The translations under genes were made by a program, and so were the position numbers. A stretch of 64,000 nucleotides of DNA. Source: CAZDVQ01 sp964508975 (lineage in GTDB: Bacteria; Bacteroidota; Bacteroidia; Chitinophagales; Saprospiraceae). Location: NCBI GenBank assembly GCA_964508975.1, contig CAZDVQ010000013.1, positions 1 to 64,000 of the forward strand, written 5' to 3'. This document shows, in pieces, positions 50,156 through 57,215 of the stretch (position 1 is the stretch's first letter; every line of letters begins with the position of its first letter). The notes under the pieces were generated by a model. It worked only from the letters and a program-made list of their open reading frames with translations. It had not been told where the DNA came from and made no database searches.

Positions 50156-50605
50156 ATGAACTTACATTCTCTTACACCCGCAGTAGGAAGTAATAAATCA
50201 AGCAAGCGTATCGCTCGTGGTACTGGTTCTGGTAGAGGTGGTACTTCTACTCGTGGTCACAAAGGTGATAAAGCACGTACTGGTCACAAACAAAAACGTC
50301 ACTTTGAAGGTGGTCAAATGCCACTCCAAATGCGTTTGCCAAAACGTGGCTTCAAAAATCCTAACCGAATTGAATTCGTACCCTTCAACTTGAGCAAACT
50401 TGAAGAGATTGCTACAAAATTAGGTGTTGACACGATCAACGCTGAGGTTTTGTACGCTAACCGCTACATCAAGAAAACTGAAAGTTTTAAAGTACTAGCT
50501 TACGGTACCCTCACCAAGAAACTCAACGTTTCTGCAAATTCCTTCTCTGAATCTGCACGTGCGGCTATCGAAGCACTAGGTGGTACCGTTACCATCATTG
50601 AATAA
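50156..50605 (+). CDS. rplO: 50S ribosomal protein L15
   Basis: The 149-residue L15 is a late-assembly protein. The Gly/Arg-rich start is present (RIARGTGSGRGGTSTRGHKG, HFEGGQMPLQMRLPKRGFKN), as is the C-terminal domain (KLNVSANSFSESARAAIEAL). secY follows after 33 bp. Confidence 0.98.
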   Translation: MNLHSLTPAVGSNKSSKRIARGTGSGRGGTSTRGHKGDKARTGHKQKRHFEGGQMPLQMRLPKRGFKNPNRIEFVPFNLSKLEEIATKLGVDTINAEVLYANRYIKKTESFKVLAYGTLTKKLNVSANSFSESARAAIEALGGTVTIIE

Positions 50606-50638
50606 CCTTAGCTATTTCTGCTGTCAAACTACCTTCTG

Positions 50639-51994
50639 ATGAAGCGACTGATTCAAAAGCTTAAAGAAATTTGGAGTATTAAAGAGTTGCGTGAACGCTT
50701 ACTCTTTACATTGGCATTGATTGCTATTTACCGTCTTGGTAGTTTTATTATCTTGCCAGATATTAATCCGGATATTCTAGAACAAAAGATGAACAACTCT
50801 GGTAATCTTTTGGGATTATTGAGTGCGTTCACCGGAGGTGCTTTTAGTAAAGCATCTATTATGGCCCTCGGTATCATGCCTTATATTACTGCATCTATTA
50901 TCGTGCAGTTGTTGGGCTTTGCCGTTCCATATTTTCAAAAATTACAAAAAGAAGGGGAGTCTGGTCAACGTAAGAGTAACCAAATTACAAGGATGCTCAC
51001 CATTCTTATTACTGCTGTTCAGGCTTCTGCGTACCTTACTTACTTGTATCAACTCGAAGCTGTATCTGGACAGATTTCAGCATCGATGTTCTGGTTATCT
51101 AGTGTAACTATTCTTACCGCAGGTACAGTTTTCTGTATGTGGTTGGGCGAACGTATCACAGACAAAGGCATCGGTAACGGTGTATCTCTCTTGATTATGA
51201 TTGGTATAGTTGCTGACTTGCCATCTGCCTTGCAAGGGGAAATTGGCTACCGACTAAGTAGTGCTGGTGGATTAATCATCTTCTTGCTTGAGTTAGCGTT
51301 CCTCGTTCTTGTTACTATCGCTGCAGTTGCTCTTGTACAAGCTGTTCGTAAAATTCCACTTCAGTTTGCAAGGAGTATGGCCTCTAGAGATTCTAATATC
51401 ATGCCTGCACAAGGGGCACGTGATTACCTTCCTATTAAACTGAATGCTTCTGGTGTAATGCCTATCATCTTCGCTCAGGCTTTGATGTTCATTCCTGCAG
51501 CTATTGTTGGTTACGCATCAAGTTCTTCAGCCCAAACAGGTCTGTTCGGTTCTTTGATGGATAATACATCAACAGTTTACAACTTAGTATTCTTCTTGCT
51601 GATTATCATTTTCACTTACGTTTATACCGCGTTGATCGTGAATCCTCAGCAACAAGCTGAGTTCTTGAAACGTCAAAATGCTTTTGTTCCTGGCGTTAAA
51701 CCTGGTGACGATACTGCTGAATTCATTGACGTAGTTACAACCAGGATTACATTGCCAGGTGCTATCGCCCTAGGTATCATAGCAATCTTGCCTTCATTGG
51801 CTGCAATGGTTGGTATCACTGGGCCATTCTCTCAATTCTATGGTGGTACTTCACTGCTCATTATGGTTGGGGTAATCCTAGATACTCTGGCAGTAATTGA
51901 AAATTACCTGTACATGAAGCATTACGATGGCTTAACTCAAGGTAGCCGTATCCGCGGTCGTACTGGTCAGGATGCTATCGGTGCGTCAATGTAA
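50639..51994 (+). CDS. secY: Protein translocase subunit SecY
   Basis: SecY forms the channel that exports proteins and inserts membrane proteins. The 451-residue protein has ten predicted membrane helices. Family motifs are LLSAFTGGAFSKASIMALGI near residue 60, MPYITASIIVQLLG, and LKRQNAFVPGVKPGDDTAEF in the cytoplasmic loop before helix 9. The plug region and the basic loop YLYQ to GERITDKGIGNGVSL are present. It lies 9 bp before map, typical of spc-alpha operons. Confidence 0.98.
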   Translation: MKRLIQKLKEIWSIKELRERLLFTLALIAIYRLGSFIILPDINPDILEQKMNNSGNLLGLLSAFTGGAFSKASIMALGIMPYITASIIVQLLGFAVPYFQKLQKEGESGQRKSNQITRMLTILITAVQASAYLTYLYQLEAVSGQISASMFWLSSVTILTAGTVFCMWLGERITDKGIGNGVSLLIMIGIVADLPSALQGEIGYRLSSAGGLIIFLLELAFLVLVTIAAVALVQAVRKIPLQFARSMASRDSNIMPAQGARDYLPIKLNASGVMPIIFAQALMFIPAAIVGYASSSSAQTGLFGSLMDNTSTVYNLVFFLLIIIFTYVYTALIVNPQQQAEFLKRQNAFVPGVKPGDDTAEFIDVVTTRITLPGAIALGIIAILPSLAAMVGITGPFSQFYGGTSLLIMVGVILDTLAVIENYLYMKHYDGLTQGSRIRGRTGQDAIGASM

Positions 51995-52003
51995 TGCTCT
52001 ACC

Positions 52004-52813
52004 ATGATTTACTATAAGACAGACGAAGAAATTGAGTTCTTGCGACAAAGCAACTTGATGGTCTCAAAAACACACGCAGCTGTTGCGTCTTTTATAAAGC
52101 CTGGTGTTACCGGCAAGAAATTAGATCAAATAGCTGAAGATTTCATTCGTTCAAATAATGCTATTCCCGCCTTCAAAGGTTACAAAGGTTTCCCAGGCAC
52201 ATTGTGTATCTCCATAAATCAAGCCGTAGTACATGGTATTCCAACTAACTACGAGTTCAGAGATGGTGATGTTGTTTCCATGGACTGTGGGGTTAACCTC
52301 AATGGCTACTATGGCGACTCTGCCTATACTTTTGCCATTGGTAACGTATCTGACGAGGTGATGAACTTATTAAGTGTAACCTTGACCTCTTTGTACAAAG
52401 GTATTGAGCAGGCAATTGTCGGTAATCGAATTGGCGATATCTCTTTCGCTATTCAAAATTACTGCGAGGTAGAACACAATTATGGTGTAGTCCGCGAGCT
52501 CGTTGGTCACGGTATCGGAAAACACTTACACGAAGATCCCGAGGTTCCAAACTTCGGCAAGAGAGGTAGAGGTCCAGTTATCAAAGAAGGCTTAGTCATT
52601 GCGATTGAACCCATGATTAACCTTGGAAAACGAAATGTTGTTCAGCTGAGCGACAACTGGACCATTGAAACTAGTGATGGAAAACCTTCTGCACACTATG
52701 AACACTCTATAGCCATTCGCAAAAATGGCCCTGATATTTTGAGCGATCACACTATTATTGAAGAAATCGTAAAAAATAATCCAGAAATTAGGGAAATTCA
52801 GAGAAAAAGTTAG
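52004..52813 (+). CDS. map: Methionine aminopeptidase, type I
   Basis: The enzyme removes initiator Met from new proteins. In the 269-residue protein the metal ligands are placed in VVSMDCGVNLNGYYGDSAYT (two Asp), GHGIGKHLHEDPEVPNFG (His) and the C-terminal IEPMINLG and YEHSIAI (Glu). The substrate-binding His lies in VVHGIPTNY. It is a short class Ia enzyme without zinc fingers. Start 9 bp after secY. Confidence 0.97.
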   Translation: MIYYKTDEEIEFLRQSNLMVSKTHAAVASFIKPGVTGKKLDQIAEDFIRSNNAIPAFKGYKGFPGTLCISINQAVVHGIPTNYEFRDGDVVSMDCGVNLNGYYGDSAYTFAIGNVSDEVMNLLSVTLTSLYKGIEQAIVGNRIGDISFAIQNYCEVEHNYGVVRELVGHGIGKHLHEDPEVPNFGKRGRGPVIKEGLVIAIEPMINLGKRNVVQLSDNWTIETSDGKPSAHYEHSIAIRKNGPDILSDHTIIEEIVKNNPEIREIQRKS

Positions 52814-52837
52814 AACTTTGCAGTCCAAAATTCGGGT

Positions 52838-53056
52838 ATGTCAAAAGAAGACTTAATTAAGCTAGATGGAACTATCCTGGAAGCATTGTCAAACGCAATG
52901 TTCCGGGTTGAGTTGGAGAATGGGCATAAAATTATTGCCACCATTTCTGGAAAGATGCGGATGAATTACATTCGTATATTACCTGGTGACAAGGTTTGCG
53001 TCGAAATGTCTCCTTATGACCTCAGTAGAGGTCGAATTAATTACAGGTACAAATAA
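52838..53056 (+). CDS. infA: Translation initiation factor IF-1
   Basis: The 72-residue OB-fold protein blocks the A site during initiation. It begins MSKEDLIKLDGTILEALSNA and contains FRVELENGHKIIATISGKMR and PGDKVCVEMSPYDLSRGRI. It lies between map and rpmJ, the standard order in this phylum. Confidence 0.98.
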   Translation: MSKEDLIKLDGTILEALSNAMFRVELENGHKIIATISGKMRMNYIRILPGDKVCVEMSPYDLSRGRINYRYK

Positions 53057-53082
53057 TTTAAGCAATCGCTCAATATTTAACT

Positions 53083-53199
53083 ATGAAAGTTCGTCCTTCT
53101 GTAAAAAAGCGTTCGGTTGACTGCAAAGTAGTTCGTCGTAACGGCAAAATTTACGTAATCAACAAAAAGAATCCTAAGTTCAAACAACGTCAGGGTTAA
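53083..53199 (+). CDS. rpmJ: 50S ribosomal protein L36, zinc-free form
   Basis: A 38-residue frame encodes MKVRPSVKKRSVDCKVVRR followed by NGKIYVINKKNPKFKQRQG. Of the usual zinc ligands (three Cys and one His) only Cys14 remains; the others are Ser11, Asn27 and Phe33. It is therefore the C-minus form, which should not bind zinc. Position before rpsM is standard. Confidence 0.97.
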   Translation: MKVRPSVKKRSVDCKVVRRNGKIYVINKKNPKFKQRQG

Positions 53200-53227
53200 T
53201 TCTTAAGTTTTATAATAAAAATTCGAC

Positions 53228-53605
53228 ATGGCTCGTATAGCTGGTGTAGACTTACCTAAAAACAAACGCGGTTTTATCGCGCTTACCCACATTTACGGCA
53301 TTGGCCGTACTTCTGCTAACCAAATTTTAGCAGCTGCTGAAGTTGATGAAACCCTCAAAGTCCATGAGTGGACCGAAGAGAATATCGCCAACATTCGTAG
53401 GGTTATTAATGATGATTTCAAAGTTGAAGGTGCACTTCGCGGTGAAGTTCAACTGAACATCAAACGTTTGATGGATATCGCTTGTTACCGTGGTTTACGC
53501 CACCGTAAAGGCTTGCCTTTGAGAGGTCAACGTACTCGTACTAATGCTCGTACCCGTAAAGGTAAGCGCAAAACCGTTGCCAACAAAAAACAAGTAGGTA
53601 AATAA
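53228..53605 (+). CDS. rpsM: 30S ribosomal protein S13
   Basis: The 125-residue S13 forms intersubunit bridges with the large subunit and contacts the P-site tRNA. It begins MARIAGVDLPKNKRGFIALT, and contains IYGIGRTSANQIL and YRGLRHRKGLPLRGQRTRTN. The basic C-terminal tail is complete. Confidence 0.98.
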   Translation: MARIAGVDLPKNKRGFIALTHIYGIGRTSANQILAAAEVDETLKVHEWTEENIANIRRVINDDFKVEGALRGEVQLNIKRLMDIACYRGLRHRKGLPLRGQRTRTNARTRKGKRKTVANKKQVGK

Positions 53606-53631
53606 TCAATCTAAGTAAATAATCTTAAGCT

Positions 53632-54027
53632 ATGGCTAAGTCAACTAATACAAAGAAAGTAAAGAAAAAGAACGTCCGAATCGACGCGCATGGTCAAGTG
53701 CACGTTCAGGCGTCTTTCAACAATATCATCGTCTCTGTGACAAACAAAGACGGTCAGGTGATCTCTTGGGGCTCTGCTGGTAAATCTGGCTTCCGTGGCT
53801 CTAAAAAGAATACACCTTTCGCCGCTCAAGTTGCAGCAACGGATGCTGCTAAGGTAGCACACGATTTAGGAATGCGTACCGCTGATGTCTTCGTTAAAGG
53901 CCCCGGTTCTGGACGTGAATCTGCAATACGTGCTATTGATGCCTCTGGTATCAAAGTAATCCTTATTAATGACATCACTCCGATTCCTCACAACGGTTGT
54001 CGCCCTCCGAAGCGTCGTCGTGTGTAA
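53632..54027 (+). CDS. rpsK: 30S ribosomal protein S11
   Basis: The 131-residue S11 forms the platform near the Shine-Dalgarno helix site. It contains VQASFNNIIVSVTNKDGQVI, SAGKSGFRGSKKNTPFAAQ and ITPIPHNGCRPPKRRRV. Length is standard. In Bacteroidota the anti-Shine-Dalgarno end is occluded in mature ribosomes, agreeing with the lack of SD sequences in this window. Confidence 0.98.
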   Translation: MAKSTNTKKVKKKNVRIDAHGQVHVQASFNNIIVSVTNKDGQVISWGSAGKSGFRGSKKNTPFAAQVAATDAAKVAHDLGMRTADVFVKGPGSGRESAIRAIDASGIKVILINDITPIPHNGCRPPKRRRV

Positions 54028-54064
54028 TCATTTTCCTGTAAAGGCTTAAATTTAATTTCTTGTA

Positions 54065-54676
54065 ATGGCACGTTATACTGGACCTGCAACCAAAAAATCT
54101 AGATCTTTCGGTCAAGCCCTTTTCGGTTTTGATAAGAACTTTGAACGCCGTAAATATCCGCCAGGACAACACGGACCTTCTCGTCGCCGTAAACAAAAAT
54201 CTGACTATGCCCTCCAGTTGATGGAGAAGCAAAAGGCTAAATACACTTACGGTGTATTGGAGCGTCAGTTCCGTCGTATCTTTGATAAAGCTAGCCGTAA
54301 AGGTGGTGTAACAGGTGAAAACCTGTTCCAATTGCTAGAAGCTAGACTGGACAATACTGTTTTCCGCCTCGGCATCGCCACTACTCGTCGTGCTGCACGC
54401 CAGTTGGTTAACCACAAACACATTGCGGTAAACGGTATCGTTACGAATATCCCTTCATTTACCCTTCGCCCTGGTGATATCGTTAGTGTACGTGGTAAAT
54501 CTCGTAACCTCGAGGTTATCGGTACTAACGTTAGCTCTAAAGCTGAAGTTCGCAAGTACGCTTGGTTAGAGTGGAACGCTGATAAAATGGAAGGTATCTA
54601 CATTCAAAATCCTTCTAGGGATCAAATTCCTGAAAATATTAACGAACAGCTCATCGTAGAATTGTATTCTAAATAA
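54065..54676 (+). CDS. rpsD: 30S ribosomal protein S4
   Basis: The 203-residue S4 is a primary assembly protein and, in Escherichia coli, the repressor of the alpha operon. It begins MARYTGPATKKSRSFGQALF and shows PPGQHGPSRRRKQKSDYALQ and the S4 RNA-binding domain RRAARQLVNHKHIAVNGIVT. No Cys zinc site is present near the N-terminus. A terminator-like hairpin follows before rpoA. Confidence 0.98.
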   Translation: MARYTGPATKKSRSFGQALFGFDKNFERRKYPPGQHGPSRRRKQKSDYALQLMEKQKAKYTYGVLERQFRRIFDKASRKGGVTGENLFQLLEARLDNTVFRLGIATTRRAARQLVNHKHIAVNGIVTNIPSFTLRPGDIVSVRGKSRNLEVIGTNVSSKAEVRKYAWLEWNADKMEGIYIQNPSRDQIPENINEQLIVELYSK

Positions 54677-54700
54677 CGATGCCTTTCGCTTAAATCATAC

Positions 54701-54748
54701 TTTAGAACTTCTCGAGCAACTATGCTTAGAAGTTCTAAAGTTTTTTTT
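54701..54748 (+). terminator. Strong terminator-like hairpin between rpsD and rpoA
   Basis: TTTAGAACTTCT (54701-54712) and AGAAGTTCTAAA (54728-54739) pair perfectly over 12 bp. An inner AGCA/TGCT stem closes on the loop ACTA, and G plus eight T follow. This has the full form of an intrinsic terminator although the operon continues into rpoA. Partial termination or attenuation is likely. Confidence 0.85.
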
Positions 54749-54780
54749 CAATACGCTTTTTAAAACTTTGTTTCCCGCAT

Positions 54781-55779
54781 ATGAGTATCCTAAACTTCCA
54801 GAAGCCTGATAAAATTATCATGCAAAAAGCGGATGATTTCGAAGGAACGTTCGAGTTTCGTCCTTTAGAACCTGGCTTTGGTCAAACCATCGGTAACGCA
54901 CTTCGTCGTGTTTTACTGTCTTCTCTTGATGGTTACTCTATTACCGCAATCAAAATTGCTGGTGTTGATCATGAGTTTTCTTCCATTCCTGGTGTAGTTG
55001 AGGATGTTGTTGATATCATCCTTAACCTCAAGCAAATCCGTCTCAAGCATGTCTTGAACGATGATGAGTCTGAACAGGAAAAAGTATACCTTACTATCAC
55101 TGGTAAAGACCAGTTCTTGGCTGGCGATATCGAAGCCCACACCAACGTTTTCCGCGTGATGAATCCCGACCTCGTGATTTGCAACATGGAATCTATGGTG
55201 AAACTCGAAATCGAGATGACTATCGGTAAAGGCCGTGGTTATGTTCCCGCTGAAGAGAATATGCCTAAAGATGCACCTATTGGTTACATTCCAATCGATG
55301 CTATCTATACCCCAGTTAAAAATGTTTCTTACCGTGTTGAAAACAGCCGTGTAGGTCAACGTACTGACTACGAGAAACTCGTAATCGACGTGAAAACTGA
55401 CGGTACTATCCACCCGGAAGAAGCTATCAAAGAAGCTGCTCGTATCTTGATTCAACACCTCATGTTGATTTCTGACGAGAATATTACCTTCGACGATGCT
55501 ACGCGTCAAGAAGATAATATCGTTGATGAGCATGTACTCCACATGCGCAAGTTGTTGAAAACTTCACTCGAAGACCTCGACTTGTCTGTACGTGCTTACA
55601 ACTGCTTGAAAGCCGCTAAAATTAATACACTCGCAGAGGTTGTTCGCTACGACACCGCTGAATTGCTCAAGTTCCGTAACTTCGGTAAAAAGTCTTTGGT
55701 TGAAATCGAAGAGTTACTCACCGAGAAAGGCTTGACTTTCGGTATGGATTTGTCTAAGTACAAACTCGACGAAGAATAA
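54781..55779 (+). CDS. rpoA: RNA polymerase alpha subunit
   Basis: The 332-residue protein has the assembly domain (FRPLEPGFGQTIGNALRRVL, SIPGVVEDVVDIILNLKQI, DAIYTPVKNVSYRVENSRVG) and the C-terminal DNA-binding domain (DLSVRAYNCLKAAKINTLAE, FRNFGKKSLVEIEELL). It dimerises to start RNA polymerase assembly. Hairpin upstream may limit its level relative to ribosomal proteins. Confidence 0.98.
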   Translation: MSILNFQKPDKIIMQKADDFEGTFEFRPLEPGFGQTIGNALRRVLLSSLDGYSITAIKIAGVDHEFSSIPGVVEDVVDIILNLKQIRLKHVLNDDESEQEKVYLTITGKDQFLAGDIEAHTNVFRVMNPDLVICNMESMVKLEIEMTIGKGRGYVPAEENMPKDAPIGYIPIDAIYTPVKNVSYRVENSRVGQRTDYEKLVIDVKTDGTIHPEEAIKEAARILIQHLMLISDENITFDDATRQEDNIVDEHVLHMRKLLKTSLEDLDLSVRAYNCLKAAKINTLAEVVRYDTAELLKFRNFGKKSLVEIEELLTEKGLTFGMDLSKYKLDEE

Positions 55780-55865
55780 TCAATTCAAATTGTAGTAATC
55801 GGCTTGAACCATACCGGTTTGCTGATGCTACGAAGTTCACTTCATCTTTAACTTTTTAATGACTC

Positions 55866-56414
55866 ATGCGTCACGGTAAGAAATTTAACCACTTAGGTCG
55901 TAAAACCGCCCACCGCGCTGCTTTGTTGAGTAACTTGGCTATCGCCTTGATCACACACAAGCGCATCAACACTACTTTAGCTAAAGCCAAAGCCCTTCGC
56001 GTTTACGTTGAACCGCTTTTGACTAAATCTAAAGAAAACACTACCCACAACCGTCGTGTTGTGTTTAGCTACCTCCAAAACAAAGAAGTTCTTACTGAAT
56101 TGTTCAGTACAGTAGCTGAAAAAATCGCTGACCGCCCAGGTGGTTACACCCGTATCATTAAAACTGGTTACAGATTAGGTGACAACGCGGAGACTTGTAT
56201 GATCGAGCTGGTTGACTTCAACGAGGTTTACACGAAAGACTCTGGCGAAAAATCTACTACTCGTCGCCGTCGTAAGAAAAGCGGTGGTGCTTCTAACGTT
56301 GGTGCTGAAACAGTTGCTCCAGTTGTTGAAGAAGTGGCTCCAGTTGTTGAAGATGTTGTTGAAAACAACGATGCTCCAGCTGAAGAATCTACAGAAGATA
56401 AGACAGAGGCATAG
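55866..56414 (+). CDS. rplQ: 50S ribosomal protein L17 with acidic C-terminal tail
   Basis: The 182-residue L17 lies near the tunnel exit. The core (MRHGKKFNHLGRKTAHRAAL, LANLAIALITHKRINTT-type LAIALITHKRINTTLAKAKA) is followed by TRIIKTGYRLGDNAETCMIE. After about residue 130 comes a lysine/arginine patch (TRRRRKKSGG) and then an acidic Val/Glu-rich tail (VAPVVEEVAPVVEDVVENND), making it longer than in Escherichia coli (127 residues). It is the last gene of the operon; a good terminator follows. Confidence 0.97.
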   Translation: MRHGKKFNHLGRKTAHRAALLSNLAIALITHKRINTTLAKAKALRVYVEPLLTKSKENTTHNRRVVFSYLQNKEVLTELFSTVAEKIADRPGGYTRIIKTGYRLGDNAETCMIELVDFNEVYTKDSGEKSTTRRRRKKSGGASNVGAETVAPVVEEVAPVVEDVVENNDAPAEESTEDKTEA

Positions 56415-56430
56415 TCCTTCCCGTCTTCAT

Positions 56431-56475
56431 CATATAAAGCCCCTGTTTGTTTTCAAGCAGGGGCTTTTTTATGCC
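56431..56475 (+). terminator. Intrinsic terminator of the ribosomal superoperon
   Basis: AAAGCCCCTG (56436-56445) and CAGGGGCTTT (56458-56467) form the stem, with TTTGTTTTCAAG as loop and T6 after it. This follows rplQ directly. Confidence 0.92.
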
Positions 56476-56502
56476 TTTATACCATGATTTTTTTAATTAT
56501 TT

Positions 56503-56630
56503 GGGCGTTGCGGCCTACGGCCGCCGCTGTCCTTCGGGTGCGCTAAACGCTTAGTGCTTCGCGGGGCGTATGTCTATACGCCCCTACTACGCACCGCGGC
56601 TGACGCCGCGCCCTTCGGCCAGCTAACGCG
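56503..56630 (+). repeat. GC-rich hairpin-array repeat R12 (subfamily II)
   Basis: Begins GGGCGTTGCGGCCTACGG, contains CGGCC-TAC-GGCCG, GGGCGTAT-GTCT-ATACGCCC and GCGGC-TGA-CGCCGC, and ends CAGCTAACGCG. It directly follows the superoperon terminator. Confidence 0.88.
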
Positions 56631-56706
56631 ACGGCGGGTATAAGCCGCCGTGGTGGTGTCTAAGGTCACAGGAATTAGGTTTTTTAGATGAGAAATTTTA
56701 TCCCCC

Positions 56707-57012
56707 TGCGCCAGCGGAATGCCATTAAGCGTTAATTTTTCAGGGTTTTATAACCACCCCGTCTGCGTTACAGGGTGTAAAACACCCTGTGCGCATCCAC
56801 CCCTCCTTGAAAAGGAGGGGAACTGGCTTATTCTTTTAAATAACTGTAAATCAAATATTTATAGCAAGGCATGAGCTCCCCTCCTTTTCAAGGAGGGGTG
56901 GATGCAAGCGGAACGCGAAGCGTGAAGCGCAGCAGACGGGGTGGTTACTTTGGCCGAAAAATGCTGAAAAACAAACAAAATAATTAACGCTTAATGGCAT
57001 TGTGCGCCAGCG
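56707..57012. mobile_element. MITE-like inverted-repeat element with 10-bp direct repeat
   Basis: AATGCCATTAAGCGTTAAT (56718-56736) is exactly complementary to 56983-57001. Further in, TAACCACCCCGTCTGC pairs with its complement, and 29 bases from GCATCCACCCCTCC at about 56793 pair with 56878-56907. The total length is about 285 bp with arms of some 110 bp and no open frame. TGCGCCAGCG stands on both sides (56707-56716 and 57003-57012), consistent with a target-site duplication. The right copy is part of repeat R13, so the element appears to have inserted into it. Confidence 0.75.
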
Positions 57013-57109
57013 ATGTGGAGCGGTGGCCCGTAGGGCCAGACCCGCAGGGGCCGAGCGATTAGCGAGCCGCGCAACGTAGCGGCGGCGACCATCGGGAGCC
57101 GAGGCGCCC
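57003..57109 (-). repeat. GC-rich hairpin-array repeat R13 (subfamily I)
   Basis: On the minus strand it begins TTTGGGCGCCTCGGCTCCCG and runs through GCTACGTTGCGCGGCTCGC to CCACCGCTCCACATCGCTGG. It shares the subfamily I core and end with R1, R2 and R5. Its 3' end is interrupted by the MITE-like element. Confidence 0.85.
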
Positions 57110-57215
57110 AAATAAAAAAATATCAATCCCATTGAACGGATTTCATATTCCGGGGTATTTGTCATTGTAATTACTGCGCACTAGTGCCCTTTGCTTTGAC
57201 CTTTAAACCTCAACC

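Noticed and set aside
37390..56414. Missing ribosomal genes or interrupted operon
   Set aside because: Checking the gaps showed rpmD (59 residues) and rpmJ (38 residues) in place; the gene order is complete apart from tuf, which is commonly elsewhere in this phylum.
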